Positions 7,038 to 14,508 of a DNA stretch of 64,000 bases are shown one piece after another. The stretch comes from Chlamydiota bacterium (lineage in GTDB: Bacteria; Chlamydiota; Chlamydiia; Chlamydiales; Rhabdochlamydiaceae). The notes under the pieces are model-generated. The model was not told the DNA's origin, did not search any database, and was given only the letters and a program-made list of their open reading frames with translations. Location of the stretch: NCBI GenBank assembly GCA_026398435.1, contig JAPLSW010000033.1, positions 49,762 to 113,761 of the forward strand, written 5' to 3'. Made by a program: the position numbers and the translations under genes. Within the stretch, counting starts at the first letter, position 1, and every line of letters begins with the position of its first letter.

Positions 7038-9650
7038 CTATCTGACTTTCTGTCCGTGATCAAATCTCACTTCGGAGAGCTTGCCATCCTGATCGTAAGA
7101 CTTCTTCACGCCGTGAAGCTGATCTTCGATGTAGAACTGCAAAAGATGAGGTCTTCCATCATCATAGTACTTGTTGATCTTACCATGACGAAGGCCATTT
7201 TTATATTCCCCTTCAAAGACTAGCACCCCTTGGGTATTCCACTGCTTGTATTCACCATCTGTTTTGCCATCTTTGTAGTTAATGACACTTGCCAGAGTTC
7301 CATCTTCATAGAAGGTCTTTTCTTCCCCTTCAAGGTTATCCGATTTAAATATGGACTCCTTGTACACCTTCCCATCAGGATAGTATTGCATGAAGGGCCC
7401 TTCTTTTTTGTCAGCATGGAACTCTACAAGCATGAGTACTGTCCCTTTAGCGCTAAATACCTTTGCAACACCTTCTTTAAGACCATTTTTATAGGGAGTT
7501 GCAGAGACTTTACTGCCCCCTTGGTTAAACTCAACAGCCTCACCTTCAGGGAGGTCATTGACATAGAGTACTTCTAGGGCCTTTACCCTGCCAAAAACTT
7601 CTTGCTCGGGATAAAAGATTTCATGAAGACCTTCTCTGCGGTTGTCCTTATAGTGATACACGACTTCCTTGCCATCTTGCATCATCTGGAAGAATCGGCC
7701 ATTGAGCTTACCTTTGTCATAGAAGGCTTCTTCTAACAACGCGCCTTGTTCATTCCAAAGAGATTTGCCACCGTTAATCTCCCCATTTTCATAGGTAATT
7801 AAACTTTCCATAGCGCCGCTTGGAAAATAAGTTTTTTGCTCACCGTTAAGTAGCCCTTCATTACTGTAATAAAAAAGCCTAGCGACCTTATTACGCTCTT
7901 TTTTTTCTGTGGTCTCTTTAGGGAAATACTCAATCTGCTCACCAACGGGCATACCCATCTTATACAGTTTTACAAACCAAGGGCTACCATCTTCATACCA
8001 TGCTAGGACCTTTCCATCGAGCTTGTCTTCTTTGTAGCAGGCCGAAGCTTTCATCTGGCCATTTTCATAGTATTCTTCGTTAACACCACTTTTAAGCCCC
8101 TTTACATATGTGATAAGTTCTTTGGGATGGTCTTTGCCATACCAAAGCTGTACCTTGCCCTCAGGGATATCATTATCGTAGGACACTTCTAAAGTGAGCT
8201 CATTATTTTCATTCCACTCTCTAAATGCCCCTTCTTTTAGTCCCTTGGTATATTGCCCCTCAAACTTTTTAACCCCATTTTCATACCACTCTTTTTTAGC
8301 TTTATCGAGCTGGCCGGCTGCATAACACTCTTCGAATTGCAGCTTGCCACTTGCAAACCATCTTTTGGATAGGCCCTCTTTAACTCCCTCTTTAAGGGTG
8401 ACAAGTAAGGCGGGTTTCCCATTTTCATACCACTCTTGGTAGGGGCCATCTTTAGCTTTATTTTTATAGATAGTAGAAAGCCTTAGCTGGCTATTTGAAA
8501 AGTATTCTTTTTGCTCACCGTCGAACTGACCATTAACATAGAAATATTCTGTTTTTAAATGGCCATTATCATACCACTCTTTAAACTCCCCTTCCTTATT
8601 TTCTCCGAGGAAAAAGTATTCTGATTTAAGGGCTGCATTTTCATGAAACTCTTTGACAGGCTCTAGTAAAATACCTTTGCTATCAAAGTGAGCTAAGTAA
8701 GCCTGAGCTCCATTTTCATAATTTCTAAAGTGTTTGCCAATAGATAAACCGTCTTGATATTCCCCTTCACCGATGACTTTGCCATCTGCTCCAAAAAACA
8801 GCTCTTTGCCGTGTTTTTTTCCATTCTTATACTGCGCCTTGCAACTTTCTTTGCCGTTATCATGATACTTAATATGGGTGCCTACAGGCTGGCCACTTTT
8901 ATAATCTTGCACTTCGACAATGGCTCTATCTTCATTATACATCACAAAGGCAGGAGTCTTCCCATCGGAATGAAGAACTCCCCCTTTGTACGTGGCCGAG
9001 GCTTTCAGTGAGCCGCTTTCATACCACTCCATGGCGCTGCCATCAGGCACTCCCTTGTGATAGGGGATTACAGCCGATCTAATTCCTTTCGGGTAGTAAC
9101 GGATGAGATCCTGTTCTAGCACCCCATCAACATAAATAGCCTCTTCACTCTTTTCCCCAGATTCATAGTAGGAGACCATCTTCCCATGACGAACGCCTTG
9201 CTTAAAGCCCCCTTCGGCTGCAAGCTTTCCATCGGGATGAAACACCTTGAGCTCTCCATGTAAAACACCCCGATCATATTGGAGGACTTTTTCTATGGCG
9301 CCATTTGTGAAATACGTAATACTTATCCCATGGGGAACAACCGTTGTTTTCCACTCCTTAAAGCCGGGGGAGCTCTCATCCACTTCGGTGAGATCCATCT
9401 CATTGCGCATCTGCCCTTCAGGATAAAACTTAATCTGCTTTACCGGTGCTTCCTGCTCCCTAGATATCTGCTCATAAAAGAGTACGGTTTCTGGATATCC
9501 ATTAGGATAGGACTGAAGGATCTTCGGCCGCCAGTGGGGCTGCCGTTGTTTTAACGCTTCTGCAACTGGCACTACTTTTTCTTCTACAGCCGCTTGCATT
9601 GCGCCCATCATGCAACTTGCGACCAAAACGTAAGACAACAATCTTGACAT
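7038..9650 (-). CDS. Exported YwqK-type / MORN-variant repeat protein, 870 residues
   Basis: The ATG at 9650 is the likely start: it has GGGGGATC upstream and opens a signal peptide (MSRLLSYVLVASCMMGAMQA). A longer frame to 9740 lacks a ribosome site and would bury the signal. Nearly the whole mature protein is made of degenerate ~20-24-residue units with the form WYENGxLxxExxYxxGxxxGxxKxYxxxG (e.g. EWYENGKPALLVTLKEGVKE), the MORN_2/YwqK repeat. Such proteins are often labelled 'toxin-antitoxin system YwqK family antitoxin', but no toxin gene is adjacent, and the long exported form argues for a surface or secreted beta-sheet scaffold. It could be cargo of the type II secretion system encoded nearby. 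Function unknown. Confidence 0.85.
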   Translation of the reverse strand: MSRLLSYVLVASCMMGAMQAAVEEKVVPVAEALKQRQPHWRPKILQSYPNGYPETVLFYEQISREQEAPVKQIKFYPEGQMRNEMDLTEVDESSPGFKEWKTTVVPHGISITYFTNGAIEKVLQYDRGVLHGELKVFHPDGKLAAEGGFKQGVRHGKMVSYYESGEKSEEAIYVDGVLEQDLIRYYPKGIRSAVIPYHKGVPDGSAMEWYESGSLKASATYKGGVLHSDGKTPAFVMYNEDRAIVEVQDYKSGQPVGTHIKYHDNGKESCKAQYKNGKKHGKELFFGADGKVIGEGEYQDGLSIGKHFRNYENGAQAYLAHFDSKGILLEPVKEFHENAALKSEYFFLGENKEGEFKEWYDNGHLKTEYFYVNGQFDGEQKEYFSNSQLRLSTIYKNKAKDGPYQEWYENGKPALLVTLKEGVKEGLSKRWFASGKLQFEECYAAGQLDKAKKEWYENGVKKFEGQYTKGLKEGAFREWNENNELTLEVSYDNDIPEGKVQLWYGKDHPKELITYVKGLKSGVNEEYYENGQMKASACYKEDKLDGKVLAWYEDGSPWFVKLYKMGMPVGEQIEYFPKETTEKKERNKVARLFYYSNEGLLNGEQKTYFPSGAMESLITYENGEINGGKSLWNEQGALLEEAFYDKGKLNGRFFQMMQDGKEVVYHYKDNRREGLHEIFYPEQEVFGRVKALEVLYVNDLPEGEAVEFNQGGSKVSATPYKNGLKEGVAKVFSAKGTVLMLVEFHADKKEGPFMQYYPDGKVYKESIFKSDNLEGEEKTFYEDGTLASVINYKDGKTDGEYKQWNTQGVLVFEGEYKNGLRHGKINKYYDDGRPHLLQFYIEDQLHGVKKSYDQDGKLSEVRFDHGQKVR

Positions 9651-9723
9651 AGGAAGATCCCCCTGAAAATTTATTTTACCAAAAGGATAAACCAAGTAGA
9701 GCTTTAGAACAAGAGCTTCCGAA

Positions 9724-9764
9724 AAAAGAAAGACCCTCAAGTTTAATTTTAAACTTGAGGGTCT
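9724..9764 (-). terminator. Terminator of the SWIB gene
   Basis: AGACCCTCAAGTTT (9731-9744) pairs with AAACTTGAGGGTCT (9751-9764), 14-15 bp. On the minus strand the stem is followed by a pyrimidine/T run (TTCTTTTTTC). It lies just after the SWIB stop and within the leader of the YwqK-repeat gene. Confidence 0.85.
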
Positions 9765-9795
9765 TAGATTCTAAAGAAGTCGCTAAAAACAGGGA

Positions 9796-10152
9796 CTAGT
9801 TAAGAATGTGTTTGTTAAGAAGACCTGCCATTTTGAGCATGTCTATCGGCTTTTTGCCAAGTACTTCAGAAAGTTTAGCATCTGGCACGATCATTCTACG
9901 GCTTTTAGGATCTTGTAGTTTTTTTCCTTTGATGTACTCCCAAAGACCTTTTACGATCTGAGGACGTGTCAATTTTTTATTTCCAACAATTGCCTGCAAT
10001 TCAGGAGATAGATTGTATGTAGTCATATTTAAACCAGATGTTCTTTTAGCACCTGTTTTTTTAGCTTTAGTCACTTTTTTAACAACTTTTTTGACTGTTG
10101 CTTTTTTCTTAGTAACTGCCTTCTTCTTTGTTGTTGCTTTTTTCTTTGCCAT
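9796..10152 (-). CDS. Lysine-rich SWIB/MDM2-domain DNA-associated protein
   Basis: 118 residues. Residues 1-37 are a basic tail of AKKKATTKKKAVTKK-type repeats like those of histone H1-like Hc2. Residues ~42-116 form a SWIB domain (LSPELQAIVGNKKLTRPQIVKGLWEYIKG, then LQDPKSRRMIVPDAKLSEVLGKKPIDMLKM), matching the family's RP.IVK.LW.YIK..LQDP...R.I..D. core. SWIB proteins are characteristic of Chlamydiae and are thought to have been acquired from eukaryotes; the Lys-rich tail suggests nucleoid binding and chromatin compaction. Monocistronic, with its own terminator. Upstream A/T-tract repeats may form curved promoter DNA. Confidence 0.92.
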   Translation of the reverse strand: MAKKKATTKKKAVTKKKATVKKVVKKVTKAKKTGAKRTSGLNMTTYNLSPELQAIVGNKKLTRPQIVKGLWEYIKGKKLQDPKSRRMIVPDAKLSEVLGKKPIDMLKMAGLLNKHILN

Positions 10153-10260
10153 AAATACTTCTGTTTTCCGTTTTTTTTGGGGTATTTAGAAACCGCTACT
10201 TTGCGTTTCTTTCTTTTCTATACTTAAGGAATTAAATCCCTTTGTGAATTTGTGCAATAT

Positions 10261-10312
10261 TTTTTTTACTTTTTGCGTAAAAAACTGCATTTTTTTTACT
10301 TTTTGCCTAAAA
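10261..10312. repeat. Direct repeat of 22 bases with 30-base period upstream of the SWIB gene
   Basis: TTTTTTTACTTTTTGCGTAAAA (10261-10282) recurs at 10291-10312 with one change (G to C). A/T tracts in phase with about three helical turns could bend DNA ahead of the leftward SWIB promoter, or simply be slippage products. Confidence 0.7.
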
Positions 10313-10323
10313 TTACTGAAAAT

Positions 10324-10704
10324 TTACGCAAAGGCAATCCAACAAAGAATAACACCCCAAATAAGAGGGATGAGTCCAATTACTTTTGCATTTTTCACAT
10401 TTGTCATCGTGTATTTCACGAGTATTTGAGGAAGAAACAGGGCCATTATCCCTCTGATTACAAGACACCAGCCGAGGAGTGTTACAAGAGTTTCCTTACT
10501 CCACGACCAATCGCTATATCCATTAAGAATGAGTAATCCGAATAGGAGATTGATAAGTCCCATAAGGAAAAATACAGAGGGTGTAGACTTGAGTGAGCCC
10601 CAAATTTTTACCATGTTATCACTAAAAAGAAGCATCCACAGTCCCATGATTACCATGAAAGGACCAAATACTCCAGCTATAGACACAGCTGAGTTAAACA
10701 CCAT
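10324..10704 (-). CDS. Small integral membrane protein, four predicted helices
   Basis: 126 residues with four hydrophobic stretches: ~6-28 (SIAGVFGPFMVIMGLWMLLF), ~43-62 (VFFLMGLINLLFGLLILNGY), ~72-96 and ~105-125 (VIGLIPLIWGVILCWIAFA). Short loops and no catalytic motif. Start ATG at 10704 follows AGGTAGGGAAT. It lies between the SWIB gene and the type II secretion operon, separate from both. No family function can be assigned; it resembles small conserved inner-membrane proteins of unknown role. Confidence 0.65.
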   Translation of the reverse strand: MVFNSAVSIAGVFGPFMVIMGLWMLLFSDNMVKIWGSLKSTPSVFFLMGLINLLFGLLILNGYSDWSWSKETLVTLLGWCLVIRGIMALFLPQILVKYTMTNVKNAKVIGLIPLIWGVILCWIAFA

Positions 10705-10758
10705 ATTCCCTACCTTTGTTTGTACATTGCTTTGAATACAAACTACGGAGTAAATATT

Positions 10759-11304
10759 TTATTTGTCAACTACGAGATTTTTTGTCTGCGGCATTTGAGG
10801 GGTAACACTAGTTGCAAGCCTTGAAGGAAGCTTATGAGAAAGGGTTATAAGACTTTGCTTTCTGGTATCGATCCATAAAGAGGCTGGAGAGTCGATTTCT
10901 TCTCTATGCAGCCCAAGGGATATTGCAGGCTCCACTCTTCCTGTAGAAAATAGAGTAAACTTCAAACTGTCTGATTTTTTTCCGTTGAGACTAAGAGCAT
11001 TTACCCCTTTTAAAATATGGGGAGAAAAAAGAGGGCCTCTTGAGATAGAGGCCTCCGATGTGCATACATAATAAAATGCGCCCTTCCATTTATAGAGCTT
11101 CACTGCGCAGTCCGTCCCATAGCTAACACTTAAAATCTGCAGCTGCTTTACATCATCGAGTAGCGCCTGGACAGAATTGTTAAACTTATGTTCAGAGATA
11201 AGACTTGTCACCTTCACCCCTAAAAGAGCAGATACTAGCACCAAAATAGCAAGGGATACCATGATCTCTAAAAGAGAAAAGCACTGCGCTTTTTTACTCT
11301 TCAT
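10759..11304 (-). CDS. gspH: Type II secretion minor pseudopilin (GspH-like)
   Basis: 181 residues with a prepilin start: short basic leader (MKSKKAQC), F-S-L-L-E-I with Glu five residues into the mature part (FSLLEI), then a hydrophobic helix MVSLAILVLVSALLGVKVTSLI. This is the class III signal recognised by prepilin peptidase; the residue before Phe is Cys rather than the usual Gly, which may affect cleavage. The C-terminal domain is beta-rich, with FTLFSTGRVEPA resembling the FxxxGxxxP segment of GspH. It overlaps the upstream gspG by 11 bases. Last gene of the leftward operon. The pseudopilus tip role is inferred from the family. Confidence 0.7.
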   Translation of the reverse strand: MKSKKAQCFSLLEIMVSLAILVLVSALLGVKVTSLISEHKFNNSVQALLDDVKQLQILSVSYGTDCAVKLYKWKGAFYYVCTSEASISRGPLFSPHILKGVNALSLNGKKSDSLKFTLFSTGRVEPAISLGLHREEIDSPASLWIDTRKQSLITLSHKLPSRLATSVTPQMPQTKNLVVDK

Positions 11305-11731
11305 CTGCTGCGTCTACTTGGCTCTCTGGCTCTACACTAGCCGTGGCCCCGAGTTTTACTTTTTTCTTAGCCTGGAAGGCCTTTAACTTATCCGACCTTA
11401 CTTTGATGTCTGTTTTATAACTATTTGCTTCGATCACGTAGGATTGGCCCCATCCATCTTTTAAGAGTTTTTTTACATCTCTTACAACGCCTGCTGACGT
11501 CAGAAAGGCTTCATAATTTCCTACCACATCATCAACCGAGTATCCTTTAGCAACTTCGAGTAGCAAAAGATCGCGGATTTGAGCGGCGCCTTGCTCTGAG
11601 CGGAAGGCTCTGCCTTCGTCAAGGCTTCCCTTGACATTGTAGCCAACGACACTGCCGATAAGACCGATAAGAAAAATAACGATCATAATTTCAAGGAGTG
11701 TCAGAGGTCTTTTTCTTTGTTTTCTTTTCAT
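11294..11731 (-). CDS. gspG: Type II secretion major pseudopilin (GspG-like)
   Basis: 145 residues. Prepilin N-terminus MKRKQRKRPLTLLEIMIVIFLIGLIGSVVG: basic leader, L-T-L-L-E-I with the conserved Glu, and one hydrophobic helix. A Pro replaces the usual Gly before the cleavage point. The middle matches GspG's DGWGQSYVI segment (usual DPWG..Y.). The tail is Lys-rich then acidic. It would polymerise into the periplasmic pseudopilus that pushes substrates through GspD. Overlaps gspH and lies 13 bases after gspF. Matches the small pseudopilin gene found after gspF in Chlamydia. Confidence 0.8.
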   Translation of the reverse strand: MKRKQRKRPLTLLEIMIVIFLIGLIGSVVGYNVKGSLDEGRAFRSEQGAAQIRDLLLLEVAKGYSVDDVVGNYEAFLTSAGVVRDVKKLLKDGWGQSYVIEANSYKTDIKVRSDKLKAFQAKKKVKLGATASVEPESQVDAADEE

Positions 11732-11744
11732 AAGTGCTCCGTTT

Positions 11745-12929
11745 TTAAGAAGATAAAAATGAGCTCACATCTGTTAGAGGAAGGAGTATTGATAAAACAA
11801 CAACACCTACAACCACACCTAAAAACAGTAGGACTGCCGGCTGCAGAAAAGTGGTAAGTTGCTGCAAATTTTTATCTAACTCTTCTTCGTAGATCTCGCT
11901 CAAGTTTTTCATGGCATTTTTCATATTTCCCGTCTCTTCTGCAATAGCTACCATGCGGACTACTAAAGAGGGGATAAAGGGTGAAGAAAGAAGCGCGCTT
12001 AGCTTCTTTCCTTCGACAATTTTTTCTTCTGCATTAGCAATAATTTCTTCTAAAAGGGCGTTTTTCATCGTTTTTCGAGAGTAGGAAAGAGACTCAACCA
12101 GAGATACCCCTCCAGATAAAAGCAAATACATCGCTCTACAAAATCGAACAAGGGCTGACTGGACAAGGAGTAGTCGAATAAAAGGGGCCTGGCAGGCGAG
12201 GGTGAAAAACATCATACGCACTTTTTTATTTCGAACAGCGGCGATGATAGCAATGACCCCCATAGCAATCAAAGAAAGAAAAAGGCCGATGCTATTGTTT
12301 AGCCAGTTGCTAATACCCAAAACCACTGAGGTAAGGGGATGGAGTCTCCTCCCTTCAAATAACTCTTGCATAGAGGGGATCACAAAAAAGAAAAGAGCAA
12401 TCACTACGATAAGACAAAATACCCCTAAAAAGGCAGGGTAAGCAAGAGCTTCAAATAGCTGTTTTTTTAATTTCTGCTGCCGAGAAATAAGTATGGTAAG
12501 ATCGGCAAAGGCCTCTGCAAGGTGCCCACTTTGCTCGGCTGCTTTTACCATAGAGAGGTAGATCGCATCGAAGCTCTTTGGGTAATTACTTAAAGCACTC
12601 GATAAGCTCTTGCCCGATTTCAGGTGATCGCAAAGGTTTACAAAAAGAGAATGGGTCTTGCTCTTTCGGTATTTCTCTTCGATGGTAACAAGGCTTTCAT
12701 AAAGAGGAAGGCCGGCTCTTAGTAGCTGAGATATTTCTCTGGTAAAAATAAGAAGCATCGAAGGAGTAAGAGAGACTTCCTGTTTTTTTACACTAAAAAG
12801 GGATAGCTCCGTTAATAGGATCTGCCGTTTTTTCAGCCTCTCCTTAGCAAGATAGAGAGAATCGGCGTCGATGACGCCTGTTATCTTCTTTCCTTCCTCA
12901 GTAAGCGCTTTATATGCGTAGATTGGCAT
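11745..12929 (-). CDS. gspF: Type II secretion inner-membrane platform protein GspF
   Basis: 394 residues. Starts MPIYAYKALTEEGKKITGVIDADS, the standard GspF/PilC opening. Two GspF domains (residues ~65-190 and ~265-390) each end in a hydrophobic helix pair; membrane segments appear around 162-187 (FLGVFCLIVVIALFFFVIPS), 215-235 and 362-388. The TREISQLLRAGLPLYESL motif of the first domain is clear. It anchors the ATPase GspE to the membrane complex. 13 bases separate it from gspE upstream, so the genes are cotranscribed. Confidence 0.93.
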   Translation of the reverse strand: MPIYAYKALTEEGKKITGVIDADSLYLAKERLKKRQILLTELSLFSVKKQEVSLTPSMLLIFTREISQLLRAGLPLYESLVTIEEKYRKSKTHSLFVNLCDHLKSGKSLSSALSNYPKSFDAIYLSMVKAAEQSGHLAEAFADLTILISRQQKLKKQLFEALAYPAFLGVFCLIVVIALFFFVIPSMQELFEGRRLHPLTSVVLGISNWLNNSIGLFLSLIAMGVIAIIAAVRNKKVRMMFFTLACQAPFIRLLLVQSALVRFCRAMYLLLSGGVSLVESLSYSRKTMKNALLEEIIANAEEKIVEGKKLSALLSSPFIPSLVVRMVAIAEETGNMKNAMKNLSEIYEEELDKNLQQLTTFLQPAVLLFLGVVVGVVVLSILLPLTDVSSFLSS

Positions 12930-12942
12930 TTACGATATTCCC

Positions 12943-14508
12943 CTATCCTTCATCACAGCCTCGCGTGGCACGAATCACTTCTGTCGGTGTGGTAAGCCCT
13001 TGCATCACAAGATAGGCCCCTTCCTGCCGAAGTGTGCTAAGCCCACTTTTTTGCGCTATCCGCTGGAGCTCGCTTGCATCGGGAGATTTTAGCAGCTGCT
13101 GTTTTAGCGCTGTATTTATCGGCATAAGTTCATATATGCCGTGGCGCCCTTTAAAGCCCGAGCCATAACAGGACTCGCATCCAGCTCCTTGATAAAGCAC
13201 CCCACCGGGCAGATCTGCTGGATCTATTTTCATATCTTCCAGCTCTTTTGTAGAGGGAACATAGGAGTGCTTGCAGTGGGGGCAAATAGTACGAACAAGC
13301 CTTTGCGCAAGAACTGCAACTACAGAGGAAGTTAGGAGGTATGATTCTATTCCCATATCTATCAATCTAGTTAAAGCGGAGGGAGCATCATTGGTGTGAA
13401 GTGTACTTAGTACTAAGTGGCCTGTAAGGGATGCTTGGATTGCGATCTCAGCCGTTTCCCGATCTCGGATCTCACCGATCATGATGATATCGGGATCTTG
13501 TCTTAGGATGTGTCTAAGACCTGTTGCAAAGGTTAAAGAGATCTTCGGGTTCACTCCAATCTGGGCCATACCTTGGAGCTTATATTCTACAGGGTCTTCA
13601 ATTGTCATCACATTCACCTCAGAGGAGTTGATATGAGACAGAGCGCTGTAGAGGGTTGTTGTTTTACCGCTACCGGTTGGTCCCGTTACAAGAACGATCC
13701 CTTCCGAGAGGTTAATCAATTTCTCAAAGGAATCATAGATGACCTTGCGCATGCCTATCTTGCCAAGACCGACCATTACGTTCGACTTATCGAGTATTCG
13801 CAGAACAATCCTCTCTCCATATACGCAAGGAACTGTACTTACTCGCATGTCGATATGGCGCCCGCCCATACGGAGTTTGATCCTTCCGTCTTGAGGGAGC
13901 CTTTGTTCTGCGATGTCGAGACGAGACATCACCTTTATCCGGGTGATAAGCTGGGATTGGTATTCTCTAGATGGGGCGTGTCTTGCCTGCAAGACCCCAT
14001 CAATCCGATAGCGAACAGCAATGCCGAGCTCCATAGGCTCGAAGTGGATATCAGATGCCCCTTGCTGCACGGCTTCTTTAAAAATAGAATTTAGAATTTT
14101 AATGACAGGAGAATCAGACCTATCTTCTAGAAGATCATATCCATCGTCTTCAACATCTTGGGAGTCATCTCTTTCAGAAGAAACAAGGGATGCCATAAGC
14201 TCAGAGGTCGCTCCCTCCCTGCTATGATAACATTTTTCAATCCCCTCTTCTATGGCAGAAGGAGTCGCTAGCACTTCACGAATCTCTTTACCGGTCAAGC
14301 ACCGAAGTTCTTCAATGGTATCTAGCTGAAGGGGATTGATCATAGCAACCAGGAGCTTACCCTCAATTTCTTGCAGGGGAAGAACTCCATGGTTTTTTGC
14401 AAAAAGATAGGGGACTACAGATCTTTGCTCTTTGACAAGGGCAAACTCAAGAAGAGTCTCCACGATTTCCATCTCATATCTTTCGCTGAAACTTTTAATC
14501 GTATCCAT
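12943..14508 (-). CDS. gspE: Type II secretion ATPase GspE
   Basis: 521 residues, normal length. An N-terminal T2SSE domain (~1-120) is followed by the ATPase core: SDIHFEP (residues 152-158), Walker A GPTGSGKT (276-283), the Asp box and IRDRETAEIAIQAS, the His box (LSTLHTNDAPSALTRL), and a zinc-binding insert with two CxxC pairs (CPHC, CESC) as in GspE/PilB. It drives pseudopilus assembly from the cytoplasmic face. The start codon overlaps the final base of gspD's stop (ATGA-type junction at 14508), indicating translational coupling. Confidence 0.95.
   Translation of the reverse strand: MDTIKSFSERYEMEIVETLLEFALVKEQRSVVPYLFAKNHGVLPLQEIEGKLLVAMINPLQLDTIEELRCLTGKEIREVLATPSAIEEGIEKCYHSREGATSELMASLVSSERDDSQDVEDDGYDLLEDRSDSPVIKILNSIFKEAVQQGASDIHFEPMELGIAVRYRIDGVLQARHAPSREYQSQLITRIKVMSRLDIAEQRLPQDGRIKLRMGGRHIDMRVSTVPCVYGERIVLRILDKSNVMVGLGKIGMRKVIYDSFEKLINLSEGIVLVTGPTGSGKTTTLYSALSHINSSEVNVMTIEDPVEYKLQGMAQIGVNPKISLTFATGLRHILRQDPDIIMIGEIRDRETAEIAIQASLTGHLVLSTLHTNDAPSALTRLIDMGIESYLLTSSVVAVLAQRLVRTICPHCKHSYVPSTKELEDMKIDPADLPGGVLYQGAGCESCYGSGFKGRHGIYELMPINTALKQQLLKSPDASELQRIAQKSGLSTLRQEGAYLVMQGLTTPTEVIRATRGCDEG

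Noticed and set aside
7038..9650. Toxin-antitoxin module
   Set aside because: The YwqK label comes from family naming; there is no adjacent toxin gene and the protein is exported.
13573..14094. 173-codon rightward frame inside gspE
   Set aside because: Antisense shadow of a strongly conserved ATPase gene.
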